NCBI RefSeq assembly: GCF_907164915.1
Contig: NW_025919557.1
Location: 161,018 to 225,017 of the forward strand
Length of the DNA stretch: 64,000 nt
From: Impatiens glandulifera
Lineage: Eukaryota > Streptophyta > Magnoliopsida > Ericales > Balsaminaceae
Reading direction: 5' to 3'
Every line of letters begins with the position of its first letter. The stretch's first letter is position 1. The position numbers and the translations under genes were made by a program. The notes beneath the pieces were generated by a model that had not been told where the DNA came from, ran no database searches, and saw nothing but the letters and a program-made list of their open reading frames with translations. Shown one piece after another: positions 24,209 through 35,689 of this stretch.

Positions 24209-24770
24209 AGGGGTGTCAATTTGGTCACTTTCATTGCAGGTTCGAGTTGGCAGGTTTACAAGTTGAACAATATTAACCTGAACATGACCTATTTAGTAAT
24301 TTAGGTCAAAATCAATAAACTGAACTTGACCTATTTATTTGTGATTTATCCGAACCTGACTTGTTTATTTATGATTGACCCAAATCTGACTTTTTCACCC
24401 GATTTACTTAACTCAACTCGAACCAAACTCAATATAATTAATTCACATCTCTCTGTTTCAAATTTAAATGACATCAACATAAAATAAAAATGAATTTAAA
24501 TCATAAATTCATTTATAACAATTTTACAAAAGAAAATGAGTGAGCGAATAAGAAAGAATAACATAAAATAGTTAAAACTTAACAAAAGAAATTTATAAAC
24601 GGGTTATTATGTCTACTTTGGGTCATTTATGTTCAACCCAATTTTGACATGTTTATTAATCAGGTAACCTGATTTTGACCCGAACAAAAATATACATGAT
24701 CCTAACCTAATTTTTTCGTGTTTGGTTGAGGTCTTGCTTTCATGTTGGGTCAAAAATTATCTACCTTAAT
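24209..24770. mobile_element. hAT-like non-autonomous element (candidate)
   Basis: It begins AGGGGTGTCAATTTGG, the typical start of short plant hAT-like elements. Inside are repeated TGACCTATTT, CGAACCTGAC and GGTCA/TGACC motifs in both orientations around an AT-rich core. The right end (GGGTCAAAAATTATC) is degraded, so terminal inverted repeats and an 8-bp duplication could not be confirmed. Confidence 0.5.
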
Positions 24771-24774
24771 TTTT

Positions 24775-25540
24775 CTCAAATTATGTTTTCATTTTAGTAG
24801 ACGTGACTAATGTTATTGAATTCTTGAGCGCCGGGAGTACTCAAACAAAGGTTCTTTTTAAGGAAGAGTATGACTATCTTGATAGAATCAACATTAACTC
24901 CATTTGTGCAAGATATAACATAATATCGTAATAATTTTTAACCTGACAGGTTAGTGAATAATCCTTTATAATTTTATGTAGGAATGAGTAATAAATATTT
25001 ACCGCTTTCAAAATTTTGCTAGATGTTATTATATATTACTTAGTTTTAGTATAACTGGATGATTCTGGAGAAAAAGTATGTAATACTGTAATGAATTATG
25101 AGTTTGTGTAGCTATTCGGTAATAATATCTTCATAATTTGCTTTTTATTTTTAAACTTGATCTTATATCCTCAATTTCTTAGTTGCAAAAATTGGTTGAA
25201 GTTATATAAATATATTGACAAGTATTGTCTTTATATAAGACTACTATTCCTTGGTAATATAAATATTTATGTACTTATTGTCTTCAATTACCATTCCTTC
25301 TTCATTTTGTTCTTTTTTTAAGATAATACATTTATCATCTTATATATATATGGTATGAAAGAGCTTCCGTAAGAACTAGAAGGAAGACTGAAGTAATGTT
25401 GCGTTATCTTTCTAACCACAAATGACTAGTACTCCTATTGTGATTCCTGATACCCACGAAATAAAATGTCACAATATTTTTTTTATAGATTTTTGTATCC
25501 AGAACCCAAAAAAGGAAAAGATCAAGAGATTGACCATGCA
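24775..25540. other. AT-rich intergenic, nothing recognised
   Basis: An open stretch near 24,795-24,900 has no recognisable motif. No gene is called. Confidence 0.4.
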
Positions 25541-26170
25541 TGTCTGTTGGAGCGAATTGGATGATCGGGCCAAGGGCTACCCCCTCTTCCCCTCACTCTC
25601 CTTTCCCTAATGTTCACAAAAAAGTCATCTAAGCTTTTCTGACTCGGCTTGGCCCCTTAGCCCTAGTCTTTTTCTTAGTGTAGGGGTCGCAAGAGAGCAT
25701 AGCGTACCGCCCTTCCATAGTTGTGAGTCTGTTTATAGTCGCGATTGTTGTCATAGCCAGTTTCAACTTCCATGAAAAAACATAGAATTAGGAGGGCAAT
25801 CCTCCCGGTGAATTGACCGTACCCCAAACCGACACAAGTTCAAAAGTAGAGTATACTAGGGCGCTTGAGATAACCATGTCGAAGGAACTCGGTAAAATGA
25901 CCCCGTAACTTCGGGAGAAGGGGTGCTCTCCTATCTTTTTCTTGGGAAATCGTCACATACTAAAGGGTAGCGACTGTTTATTAAAAACACAGGAATCTAC
26001 TAAGTGGTAACACGATGTATAGAGTTTGACACCTTCCCGGTGCTGGAAGGTCGGAAGGAGAAGTGTTAACAGCTTTGAATGGAAGCCCCGGTAAACGGCG
26101 ACAGTAACTCTAGCTGTCCTAAGGTAGAAAAATTCCTTGTCGCATAAGTAGTGACCTGCACGAATGGTGT
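25541..26170 (+). pseudogene. rrn26: Mitochondrial 26S rRNA fragment in nuclear DNA (NUMT)
   Basis: Conserved large-subunit rRNA blocks occur in order: GAATTGACCGTACCCCAAAC, AAATGACCCCGTAACTTCGG, TTATTAAAAACACAGGAATC, GGTGCTGGAAGGTCGG, AAGCCCCGGTAAACGGCGAC and AGCTGTCCTAAGGTAGAAAA, then TGTCGCATAAGTAGTGACCT. The CTTGTCGCATAAGTAG form and the preceding spacer are plant mitochondrial rather than plastid or cytosolic. It starts and stops abruptly inside nuclear transposon-rich sequence. It also has substitutions at positions normally invariant (GTAGAAAA for GTAGCGAAA). It therefore looks like a decayed mitochondrial insertion, not a working rRNA gene. Confidence 0.88.
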
Positions 26171-27230
26171 TGAAGACACTGTTATTTAAAATATTGAGAA
26201 AAACTTACAATTTATTGTTTTGTAGACAATGGAGAAACGTGGTCTATATGAACTTGGCAACATGAGTTCTTTGATGAAGGTATGTTGATTTGTAATTCTT
26301 CTTATTTTGTAATGGTACATTGAAATATGTATATAAGATATTTTATAATCATCCAAGAATTGATTGAAAGAAATTAGTTGGGTTTATTATATATTGATTA
26401 ATTAGTTAAAAATTTGTTTAGGTAAAAGTTATTGATTCAATCATCTTATTAGGGTAAAAGATTGATGGGGTGTATAACTTAAGTATGGTTGGAGAGGTCC
26501 TTGAGTCTTTTATCTTCAAACATGTAAGGAGTAATGTTCTTCTTAAAAACTTTCTTATTAATTATTGTAATTTGATAAATATTTATATGGGAATTGTAAT
26601 TTGATTAAATATATATTTTTTAATTTGTTAAATGTAATGTTTTCTTATTTAGGAATATTGGTAAGAATTTTTATATTAAAAATTCTTATTTCAATGTCAC
26701 TCTTAGTTTTTTTATTATTATTAGATTTAGTAGAAAAACAATCACATAGTATCCTTTAGCGACCGTAATGTATTCATGTGGTCATATTTTAGCAACGGTA
26801 TTTATTTTTACAACATGATCCATGTTTTAGTGACAAAAAATGTAGGGATGGCTGGCGAGGCTTTTGATTTTTAGTGACGACAAAATTCTCAGTAGCGACA
26901 GTAAAGGATTAATTCATAGCGAACATTAGAGGGATAAGGACGAAAACCATATTTGATTTTTCAAAGATGGAGCTCCGTTGTTAGTCTACCATTTCGGGTG
27001 ATTCGAAAAGTGAAATGATCAATCTTTGGAATGAAGAGACGGGCATGCATAATGAGACGCGCACGCGAAGAAATGAATCATTATTCAAAGAGGAGAACTA
27101 ACATTTCACTAAAATGTCATATTCTTTGAAATGAAATAAATATTTTCCTTCTTTGACCATCCAAAATTTTAGATGCAATCCGTCTCTATCCAACAACTTC
27201 AAAGATATATTCCAATGGACTAAACCTCAT
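26171..27230. other. Intergenic with two unassigned exon-like segments
   Basis: At about 26,224-26,279 an AG-bounded frame reads MEKRGLYELGNMSSLMK and ends at GTATGT. At about 26,460-26,525 a frame reads KIDGVYNLSMVGEVLESF and ends at GTAAGG. They may be exons of an unrecognised gene or chance. A patch at 26,740-26,950 has repeated AGCGAC/AGTGAC motifs resembling CACTA subterminal repeats, but no terminus was found. Confidence 0.3.
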
Positions 27231-27320
27231 TCTTCCTTCTATATAATACTGACATTATAACAACCAAAACAATTGAAAATCATTGAACAACTATCTCAAA
27301 TAAAAGACTACTCTCAAAAG

Positions 27321-28110
27321 ATGAATCTCACTCTCTCAAAGAACACCCTTCTAGTAGACTTTGAATCAGTCTTATCCTGTGAAGATGTGATGATCTCATC
27401 AATGTTCAGATCTCTTGAAGCAACCGGTCTAAGGCATTTTCTTGAAAACCAATTTGCCATAAACAATGAAGTCATTCTTGAATTTTTCAAGAATACCAAG
27501 ATAATTCATGAGTACTTTATATTTTCCACAGTTCGAGGTCAGGAATTTGTCTTCAGTGAGATGGATCTCGCACGAAGTTGCGAGCTACCAATCAAAAGCC
27601 TCTTTGACTTCTCGTTCTTCAATGAAGTCATCAATGAGATGCGTCATCTTCTCTCCCATTCTGAAAATCCATTCGAAACGTATTGAGCTAAAGCGCTCCT
27701 ACACATTGAATATCCGATTCTTAGTGAGATCATTGGCAAAAGCAAGAATAAACTAATTACTATTTCCAAAGGATTTTTGAGATGATGGTTTCCATCATAG
27801 AAGGAATTCCTATAAATTGGTTGAAGATAATTTTGGACAATTTGAAGAAAATGATCTCTCCGACAAAATGATGACCGGATATTCTCCCCAGCTATGCGGT
27901 CTATTCTTTGACATCGTCATCTTTCTCGATCGTGGAATTACCCTTAACCCATCCCAACTTTTCACAAAAGAAAGAGTGGAGGAACATATTGACGGAGTGG
28001 AGAGAGCAAGAATCAGAAAAGAACTGACCTCTGGATCTTCAAGCAAACAATATTATATCAATGTCAAGCAAACAATCTCATTTGGAAAGCAAACCGATCA
28101 TTTCGTTTTA
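27321..28110 (+). pseudogene. Retroelement accessory gene a (env-like/plant transposon protein type), older element
   Basis: From the ATG at 27,321 the frame contains TLLVDFESVL, EATGLRHFLENQ, EVILEFFKNTKII and a VRGQEFVF segment. These are the hallmark blocks of a family of plant retrotransposon-encoded proteins with no known enzyme motif. A TGA at 27,684 stops it and later frames continue the same protein (FEMMVSIIEGIPINW, then TKERVEEHIDG) to about 28,050. It is broken by at least one stop and two frameshifts. A TATATAATA box and a C/A-rich leader lie upstream (27,240-27,320). By order and similarity it corresponds to the gene at 36,200 in the younger element. Confidence 0.65.
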
Positions 28111-28597
28111 TGAATCAGTTTTGCAATGTCTTCTAATCTCTTTCTTTCACAAGTATTAATGAAAATGGGGCTTTATTAGAATGATCTATTAAAATAATGA
28201 CTTCGATCATTCAATATGATCCTATCTCACTATTTTCACAAAATTCGGGCACATTCTTAGGGAGAAGTGATTGCTTCTCATTAAACCGATCGGTTTGGAT
28301 TTTCTATCCAGATAATTGACCGTTCTCTTTGACCGGTCAGTTATTTATTATAAAATCTTAGAAAATATTCTCTGAAAAGGCGTTTCACAAGATCCATTAT
28401 TCAAAAGGTGTTTTATCGAGTAACGTAAAAGGTCATGTCTTTTCAAAGACCATCATAACGGCTAGATCTATTCAGATAACCCTCAATCGGCTCCATATGT
28501 CTATTTCAGAAGGACGTATCTATGAATAAATCACCACAAGTCCTCATCAGATCTATTCAAAATCTAAAAACTCACTCTTCAAATCTATATTACAAAA

Positions 28598-29307
28598 ATG
28601 AGTCTAGCAACATCCCGTATTTGTCTCATTATCGACTTCGAATCAGTTCTAACTGTCGAGGATGATGAAGTTTGCGAAACCATGTTTGAATCTCTGTCCA
28701 CTTCTGGTTTGAGGAAATTCCTTGAAGGATCTCGAAGGATCCTTGAAGAAGAAGTCATCAAATTTTTCACGAATGCCAGAATCATCAACGACTTAATCGT
28801 TTCAAGGCTAAGAGGTGAATCTATCTCGATTGGAGAAGCAGATCTCGGTCAATTTTTGATCTCCCCACTGAAGGCTTTTCGGATTTCCCACCATCTCTAG
28901 AAAATGTCATCCAAGATATGGTTTTTCTCTTCTCAATCTCTCAGATTCCGGTGGAAACTCATGGGCTCAAATCAAGGCTATGTCATCACATTCAGATTCT
29001 CTGTGACATAGTCGACAGAAGCATCCTGGCAAAAGAATCCACCCACTTCTACACCAAAAAGATCTTCGAAATGATGATTTCCATTGTTTGTGGCACCCCG
29101 ATCAACTAGTCACAAGTCATTTTCGAGAACCTGAAGAAAACTATCTCATCTCCTCGACCAATGATTGGTTACATTCCTCAAATTAGTAGCCTTCTTCTTT
29201 CCCTAAACGCCAATCTTGGATTGGGAACCATCATTAGACCATCCAACATTCTGACCAAAGAAAAGGTTGTAAGCTGGATCCATAGGATAGAGGCAGAAAA
29301 AGTCTAA
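28598..29307 (+). pseudogene. Retroelement accessory gene b, older element
   Basis: The ATG at 28,598 opens a frame with LIIDFESVLTVEDDEV, TSGLRKFLEG, EEVIKFFTNARII and SRLRGESISIGEADLG. After a frameshift near 28,880 it continues with PVETHGLKSRLCHH, YTKKIFEMMISIVCGTPIN and ILTKEKVVSWI to a stop at 29,305. An in-frame TAG follows TPIN where relatives have tryptophan, a G-to-A change. It is most similar to the gene at 37,412. A leader with repeated CTCAC-like pyrimidine-rich sequence precedes the ATG. The function of the family is unknown. Confidence 0.7.
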
Positions 29308-29409
29308 GGGAATGAAATTAGGGTGTTAATACGTTTCATATTCTAGTCTAAGTTCTCATAAAAAAATGGTTATTTTGTTAAATATATATAATATTATTAA
29401 TATTATTTA

Positions 29410-29414
29410 AGTTG
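29410..29414. repeat. Sirevirus target-site duplication, left (AGTTG)
   Basis: AGTTG directly before the 5' LTR is repeated directly after the 3' LTR at 43,011-43,015. Confidence 0.88.
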
Positions 29415-29975
29415 TGTTAGATAAAATTAGACCGGTTCACAGAACATAACATAAATAAACCTTCCATGCATGAACAAGGAACCGGACCGGACAAACAAAT
29501 GAACCGGTTAAGAAGATTAACCGGTCAAGCTATTAAACCGACCAGGAACATTCGGAACATGACCGCACAAAGAAAGGATCGGCCAAAGCTAAAAACCGGA
29601 AACACCAGACAGCCGATCAGCTAGAAGACAAAGGAATAACTGGAAGCTGTCCGGTTAAACCAATCACACCGGAAACCATCCGGTGAAAAGTCAAATGACC
29701 GATCAGCACAAGAAGATACTTCGGGTATCTGTTGAGAATGATACCAAAGGAACAGACTGAACACTTCCATATTCATACAAGTCTGACCGACAGTTACCAC
29801 ATTGAGTAAAAGACAAACCTAGCAGGCTTGTCTTACACACTGGAAGAACAGACTGCCAAGTCTGTAAAGTTGACCGCCAGGTCTGAACAGTTGACCTCCA
29901 GGTCTGTATCAATGAACCTCTGCTCAGCCAATCAAATTCAAGGAAGTGAAATATGACCGTTGGCATATTTCACCT

Positions 29976-29982
29976 ATAAAAG
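29976..29982 (+). promoter_or_regulatory. LTR TATA box
   Basis: TATAAAA in CACCTATAAAAGGAGCAG divides U3 from the likely transcript start. The identical site in the 3' LTR is 42,394-42,400. Confidence 0.75.
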
Positions 29983-30177
29983 GAGCAGCTGAAGAAGAGT
30001 AAATGCGGGACATAGTGGAAAATTAATTTACAAGTGATAAGATTGTGTTCTATCTCTAGAAAAACTTGAGTGCTAAAGTTGAAGTGTGTATTTACAATTT
30101 CGGTGTAAATTGTACGGGTGTTATCGAGGAGGAAATCAGTCTCGATCGGATTGTATTTGTATTCCTTAGTGAATAGC

Positions 30178-30197
30178 CTTCTCGCGGTTTCGAGAGG
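30178..30197 (+). promoter_or_regulatory. Conserved LTR hairpin before the GGGTGACGTA box
   Basis: CTTCTCG-cggttt-CGAGAGG forms a 7-bp stem with one G-T pair; the 3' LTR copy (42,597-42,616) is perfect. The diverged LTR at 48,401-48,419 has CTTCTCAA-cgt-TTGAGAAG at the same place. All lie just before GGGTGACGTA. It is probably an RNA element in the R region. Confidence 0.6.
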
Positions 30198-30594
30198 AAA
30201 GGGTGACGTAGGAGTTTTATCTCCGAACATCCATAAAAATCTGTCTTGTTATTTACTTTCTGCTGGTTCTACATTCTAACCGACCTGTACTAACCTACCT
30301 ACACCGCTCTAACCGACTCTACACTACCTAAACCGAATCACCAAGTTACAAAAGCCGACCCATCAATTTCTAAACCTGTCCTATTCAAAACCGGTTCTGC
30401 CTATCATATAAGTGTGCTGCTTCAACCTGAAACAAACCTCTTCCGCACTTGAACCTAGTTCAAGGGTTTGTGACAGTTTGTGTGGTATTGAAACCCCGGT
30501 GGTAATCTCTAACCGGATTAATCACCATCCTTTGAGTGAAACGCGCTAACCGGCCCAACCCCGGTCCTCCAGCCGCGACCTAGATCCTAACAAT

Positions 30595-30606
30595 TGGTAT
30601 CAGAGC
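30595..30606 (+). promoter_or_regulatory. Primer-binding site (initiator tRNA-Met type)
   Basis: TGGTATCAGAGC begins two bases after the 5' LTR. This is the standard plant Copia minus-strand primer site, complementary to the 3' end of initiator tRNA-Met. Confidence 0.9.
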
Positions 30607-30631
30607 AGTTAGTTTCAATACTCAAGCAAGC

Positions 30632-32428
30632 ATGTCTTTCGATAGGCCCCCTATGCTAGAAGGTGATGACTTTGCCAACTGGAAGGCACGCATGCACCTA
30701 CACTTAATCACCTTGGATGATGAGATGTAGTTCATTCTGGTCGAAGGACCGATAATCATTGATAAGGACAGAAAGGAATGGACAGCTGAAGATAGGAGAA
30801 GAAATAACCTGGACAACCATGCTAGAAACCGGATCTCCAACAGTGTGGACAGAAACACGTACTGCAAGATCAGAGACTGCAAAACCGCAAAGGAAACATG
30901 GGACACGGTTATTCAGATCCATGAGGGAAATGAAAGAACCAAGAAAAACAAGGTAATGGTAGTTACTCAGAAGTTTGAAAGCATCAAGATGAAACCGGGA
31001 GAAACAATGAGAGAATACAGCGACCGGTTCACTGGTGTGTTAGATGAGCTAGCAACTCTTGGCAAGAGGTATGACAACAAGGAGGTTATCATTAAAGCAT
31101 TAAGATCTCTTCTAAGTGAATGGGACATAAAGACAATGGTGATGAGGGAATCAATCTGCCTAAGTAAGATGAAGCTACATGATGTATTCGAAGATCTTAA
31201 GCCATATGAGTTTGAAATGAGATCTAGGACTGAAGAAGAGGTTTCGGCCTCAACCTCAACCAGAGCATTGATCACATCCACAAAACCAGCTGCACCTGCA
31301 CCGATCAGAACCGCCGAACAGTTCACCGAGGATTCCATGGCAATGCTTACACAGAAGTTTGGGAGGTTCATGAAAAGAAGCCAACCGACAAACTACAACT
31401 ATGGTGATAAATCCAATGTAAGATGTTATAACTGTAACTGCTTGGGACATTTCAAGTGGGAATGCAGAAAACTGAGGAGGGATGACCGGAAACCGGACAA
31501 CCAAAATAACCGAAATAACTATCAACAAACCGGTGAAGGAAGTGAGGTTCAGAAAGCACTGATAGCCGATGATGGAGGAAGTCTATGGGCTCACAGTGAC
31601 AGTGATGGTGAACTCACATGCCTTATAGCAATTGAGGAACAGGTATTTGACTCTCCTTGTGAAGAATTTCCTAAAGATGAGCTATATAATGCATTGAATG
31701 ATATGGTAGAAGAATATAAGAACCTACTAGCCATGTTACCTAAGCAACTCAACTTTAGAACCGACCCTATAGTACCCATACTGACAGAACCAGAAGTACC
31801 CGTTCTAACCGAACCAGAGATCATAGAACCTGATGAAACCCCTACCATAGAAACCGGATTAGCACCTGAACCATCACTCAAGACCGAACAGCCTAGTGAA
31901 CCATCTAGAGAACTGCCCGAGGAAGAAAATGCCCGCCTGCAGTATAAAATGGCCGCATATAAGAGATCTAGTGACATGGTAAAGAAGATGTGTAACTATA
32001 AGAGACATCCTTTTTGCATGTTCGGCTTAGGATACAAAAAAGATAGATCCAAAGACCACAAACCTGTAGAAAAAGTAAGGTTTACAAAGAATGACCTTCC
32101 TCTTATAAGATTCATTAGAAGTTCCTTAACCGCTGAAGAGGAATTGACCGCATACTATACGGTAGAAAAACTAACCTATGTAGGTCCAACCGATTCTGAG
32201 AAGTGGCTTGACCCCGAGAAAAGAAAAGCCGACCTGCTCAAAAATAGGAGAGCCAATACTCAATCACATAGGACAAACCACAAATCACCCTCATTTAAAA
32301 CCTTCGTAGAAAAACCAAAGTATCCAAGACCGAGTGCCAAAAGGACGGTTAAGACCTTAACAAAGAAAGTTGTCCGGTTTGTCAAGGTCTGGATGACGAA
32401 GGGACTAACCGCATGTGGACCCAAGTGA
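30632..32428 (+). pseudogene. Sirevirus gag (with zinc knuckle)
   Basis: The ATG at 30,632 starts a Copia Gag (MSFDRPPMLEGDDFANWKAR). An in-frame TAG at 30,728-30,730 (codon 33) replaces an expected tryptophan; the frame then stays open to 32,428. It includes KTAKETWDTVIQIHEG, the KPGETMREYSDRF region and the CCHC zinc knuckle CYNCNCLGHFKWEC (about 31,420). An acidic, proline-rich region with EPE/TEPE repeats follows. It ends GLTACGPK before TGA, where Sirevirus polyproteins usually read on through a tryptophan. Gag would form the particle and bind RNA. Both stops fit G-to-A changes of TGG. Confidence 0.85.
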
Positions 32429-34007
32429 ATGTGGGTACCAAACAGTTGTAAATATGTACATTTTGCAGGGTGTAAAGAAACGGCTAGGAAACTCTGAATG
32501 GTACTTGGATAGTGGTAGCTTCAGGCATATGACCGGGAACAACAACCTGCTAACCGACATCAGAATAGAAACCGGTGCACTAATTACTTTCGGTGACAAC
32601 TCAAAAGGTAGAACTGTGGGCAAGGGTAAGATTATTCATGGTGACCTAACAATTGATAATGTACTTTTAGTTGAAAACCTTCGTTTCAACCTACTAAGAA
32701 TTAGTCAAATGTGTGATGCTGGATACACGGTAGAATTTCTTAAACATGCATGCTTAGTTAAGAACTCTCAAGGTACCATACTACTAACCGGAAATAAGTT
32801 AGGAAACATCTACATGGTAGACTGGAAAACTAAGGTAGAATATCATGTTTGCATGATAGCCAAAACTGATCAAACCTGGCTGTGGCATAAGAGATTAAAC
32901 CATATGGACATGAAAACCTTAAACTACATTCACGGTAAAAAGCTGGTTGAATGTATTCCTGACATAGTATTTAACAAGGATAAAGTTTGTTCAGCATGTC
33001 AAATGGGTAAACAAACTAGGTCAACCTTTAAGAGTAAAGGACACATTCAATCTAACCGATGCTTAGATCTTCTTCACATGAATATATTTGGACCGATTCA
33101 GGTCATTAGCCTAGGAGGTATGCTTTACACCATGGTAGTTATTGATTATTACTCTAGGTTTAAATGGGTAATATTTCTACCATCTAAACGTGAAACCACA
33201 TCAAATTTGATCACACTGCTTAAACGTTTGCAAAACGAAAAATCAACACGCATTAACAGCATTAGAAGTGATAGAGGTACCGAATTCACCAATAGTACTT
33301 TAATCGCATTTCTTGATGAATCTGGTATTAGACACGAGTTGTCTAGTGCTAGGACTCCTCAACAAAATGGCCTGGCCGAGAGAAGAAACCGAACTCTCAA
33401 GGAAGCCGCATGGTCCATGATAACCGATTCGGGTATTGCTCAAAAAATTTGGGCTGAGGCTATCAATACTGCATGTTACACACAAAACCGGTCCTTGATT
33501 AACAAATTTCATAACAAAACACCGTATGAGGTTTACTTTAACAGGGTTCCCAACCTCAAGTATCTTAAAATTTTCGGTTGTAAATGCTACATACATATAA
33601 ATGGTAAAACCTATCTTTCTGCCTTTGATGCAAAAACCGATACTGGAATCATGCTAAGTTACTCAGCAGTGAGTAAAGCATATAGAGTGTATAACAATAG
33701 AACTTTAACCATGGAGGAATCACTTCACGTTGTTTTCGATGAATCAGTTGAAAGTAATAATGCATCATGCTTTGATCTGCACAACAGATTGGAAAACAAT
33801 AATATCCATTCTGATAGTGAAGATGAGATTCCGGTTTTCAGGCGGTTTGTCCATGACCAAATGGGTAATATTAAAACCCAGCCGGATCAAGCTGTCCCAC
33901 GACAGAAGCTGACACTTCGGTTCAAACCGAGGAAGTCGGTCGGTCTGACAATCCTGTTCAGCCTACCGATATGTCTAGCCTTGATCAAGCAAACGGTAAT
34001 TTGGTAG
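32415..34007 (+). pseudogene. Sirevirus pol, part 1: protease and integrase
   Basis: This frame starts with the aspartic protease motif WYLDSGSFRHMTG (residues 29-41). The integrase HHCC zinc finger follows (H158, H163, C192, C195). The catalytic core has LHMNIFGP at residue 223, where Copia integrases have aspartate, then D286 (RSDRGTEF) and E322 (NGLAERRNR). The missing first acidic residue (codon AAT at 33,081) should abolish strand transfer. Near 33,895 the pol frame moves by a single-base shift into the next segment, so the last ~35 residues here are out-of-frame tail. Confidence 0.88.
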
Positions 34008-35689
34008 ACATCCCTGAACCGAATTTCAAAAGGAACACTAAACATCCTCCTGAGCAAATTATAGGTGACCCTTCAGAACCTGTTCGAACTAGGCGTCAAA
34101 TTCTGGAGGAATACTTTAATTCCGCCTTTATATCCCAGATTGAGCCGAAAAGAATAAATGAAGCATTGTCAGATCCGGATTGGATCTTGGGAATGCAAGA
34201 AGAATTAAACCAGTTCGAGAGTAATAAAGTCTGGTACCTAGTCCGTAGACCGAAAGATCAACCGGTCATAGGAACAAGATGGGTATTTAGAAACAAACTC
34301 AATGAAGACGGTTTGGTCACAAGGAACAAAGCCAGATTAGTGGCACAAGGTTACAAACAGGAAGAAGGCATTGATTTTGAAGAATCATTTGCCCCTGTAG
34401 CTAGGATTGAAGGTATTAGGATTTTTCTAGCTTTCGCAGCATTCAAAAACTTTAAGGTTTTCCAAATGGATGTTAAAAGTGCATTTTTGAATGGTGACCT
34501 ACGTGAAGAGGTGTATGTTGAACAACCACCCGGTTTCAAAAATGCTGAACTACCCAACCATGTATACCGGCTAAACAAAGCTTTATACGGTCTAAAGCAA
34601 GCACCTAGAGCTTGGTATGACACACTAACCGCATTTTTGTTAAACCACGATTTCACCATCGGTTCGGTGGATAAAACGTTATTTAAATTTGAGAAGAAGG
34701 AACATATCCTACTTGTTCAAATCTATGTAGATGATATCATCTTCGGTTCAACCGATCCTAAGTTATGTGATAAATTTTCAACCCTGATGACTAACAAGTT
34801 TGAAATGAGTATGATGGGAGAATTAAGTTTCTTCCTAGGTCTTCAGGTTAAACAACTCGAAGAAGGAACGTTCATAAGCCAACCCAAGTACACCAAGGAG
34901 CTTCTAAAGAAATTTGGGATGGACACATGCTCCTCAGCGGCTACTCCAATGAGCTCAATGGTCAAAATGGACAAAGATGATGAGTGTCAATCGGTAGACC
35001 AGATCGCTTACCGGGGCATTATCGGCTCTCTCCTATACCTGACAACAAGTAGACCGGATATTCTATTTGTAGTCGGTGTATGTGGAAGATTTCAAGCCAA
35101 TCCAAAACAATCCCACTACACAGCCGCAAAGCGAATATTGAAATACCTAAAGGGAACACCTGACGTCGGCCTGTGGTATCCAAAGGATTCCTCATTTAAC
35201 CTAACGAGTTATTCAGATGCAGACTATGCAGGTTGCAAGATTGATAGAAAAAGCACCAGTGGAACATGCCAATTCCTAGGTGATCGGCTTGTTTCATGGC
35301 ATAGCAAGAAACAAACATCAGTTGCCACATCAACCGCAGAAGCTGAATATCTGGCGACCGGAAGCTGTTGTTCACAACTTCTTTGGATCCAACAACAACT
35401 GACAGACTTCGGTGTCATAGCCGAAGAGTCCCCGATCTTTTGTGATAACACAAGTGCCATAGCAATCACCTACAATCCGGTTCTACATTCCAGAACCAAG
35501 CACATTGACATAAGGCACTACTTCATTCGGGAACATGTCATGCTGAAGCATATCCGGTTGGAATACGTATCAACAGATCAACAAGTAGCCGATATCTTCA
35601 CCAAGCCTCTACAGGAAGCTAAGTTCTCTCAATTCAGACTTACACTCGGTTTAACCGATATTAGTCAGATCATCCTTAAGGATGCTTAA
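33971..35689 (+). pseudogene. Sirevirus pol, part 2: reverse transcriptase and RNase H
   Basis: The frame is already open from about 33,903 (ADTSVQTEE). It contains the Copia RT start [31 protein letters not shown], the catalytic [12 protein letters not shown] (D167), [13 protein letters not shown] and the active-site YVDDIIFG (residues 252-259). RNase H follows with [28 protein letters not shown] and [14 protein letters not shown]. It ends at a TAA at 35,687. No stop interrupts this 572-codon part, so RT and RNase H themselves look intact, although the upstream frameshift separates them from integrase. Confidence 0.9.

Larger units (their letters stand above)
29415..30592 (+). repeat. 5' LTR of the Sirevirus
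   Basis: Runs from TGTTAGATAAAATTAGACC to GACCTAGATCCTAACA, with TG...CA ends. U3 is dense in CCGG and AACCGGTT motifs. It lacks 93 bp present in the 3' LTR; the missing block is bounded in the 3' LTR by two GTCTGA repeats (about 42,106 and 42,199), so it was probably lost by slippage. Confidence 0.93.

Noticed and set aside
25422..25610. 62-codon open frame overlapping the NUMT start
   Set aside because: Its C-terminal half is translated mitochondrial rRNA sequence and the rest has no motif.
29703..30230. Minus-strand open frames in the LTRs (also 42,158-42,649)
   Set aside because: They are repeated simply because the LTR is duplicated, and they run against the element's transcription with no known domain.
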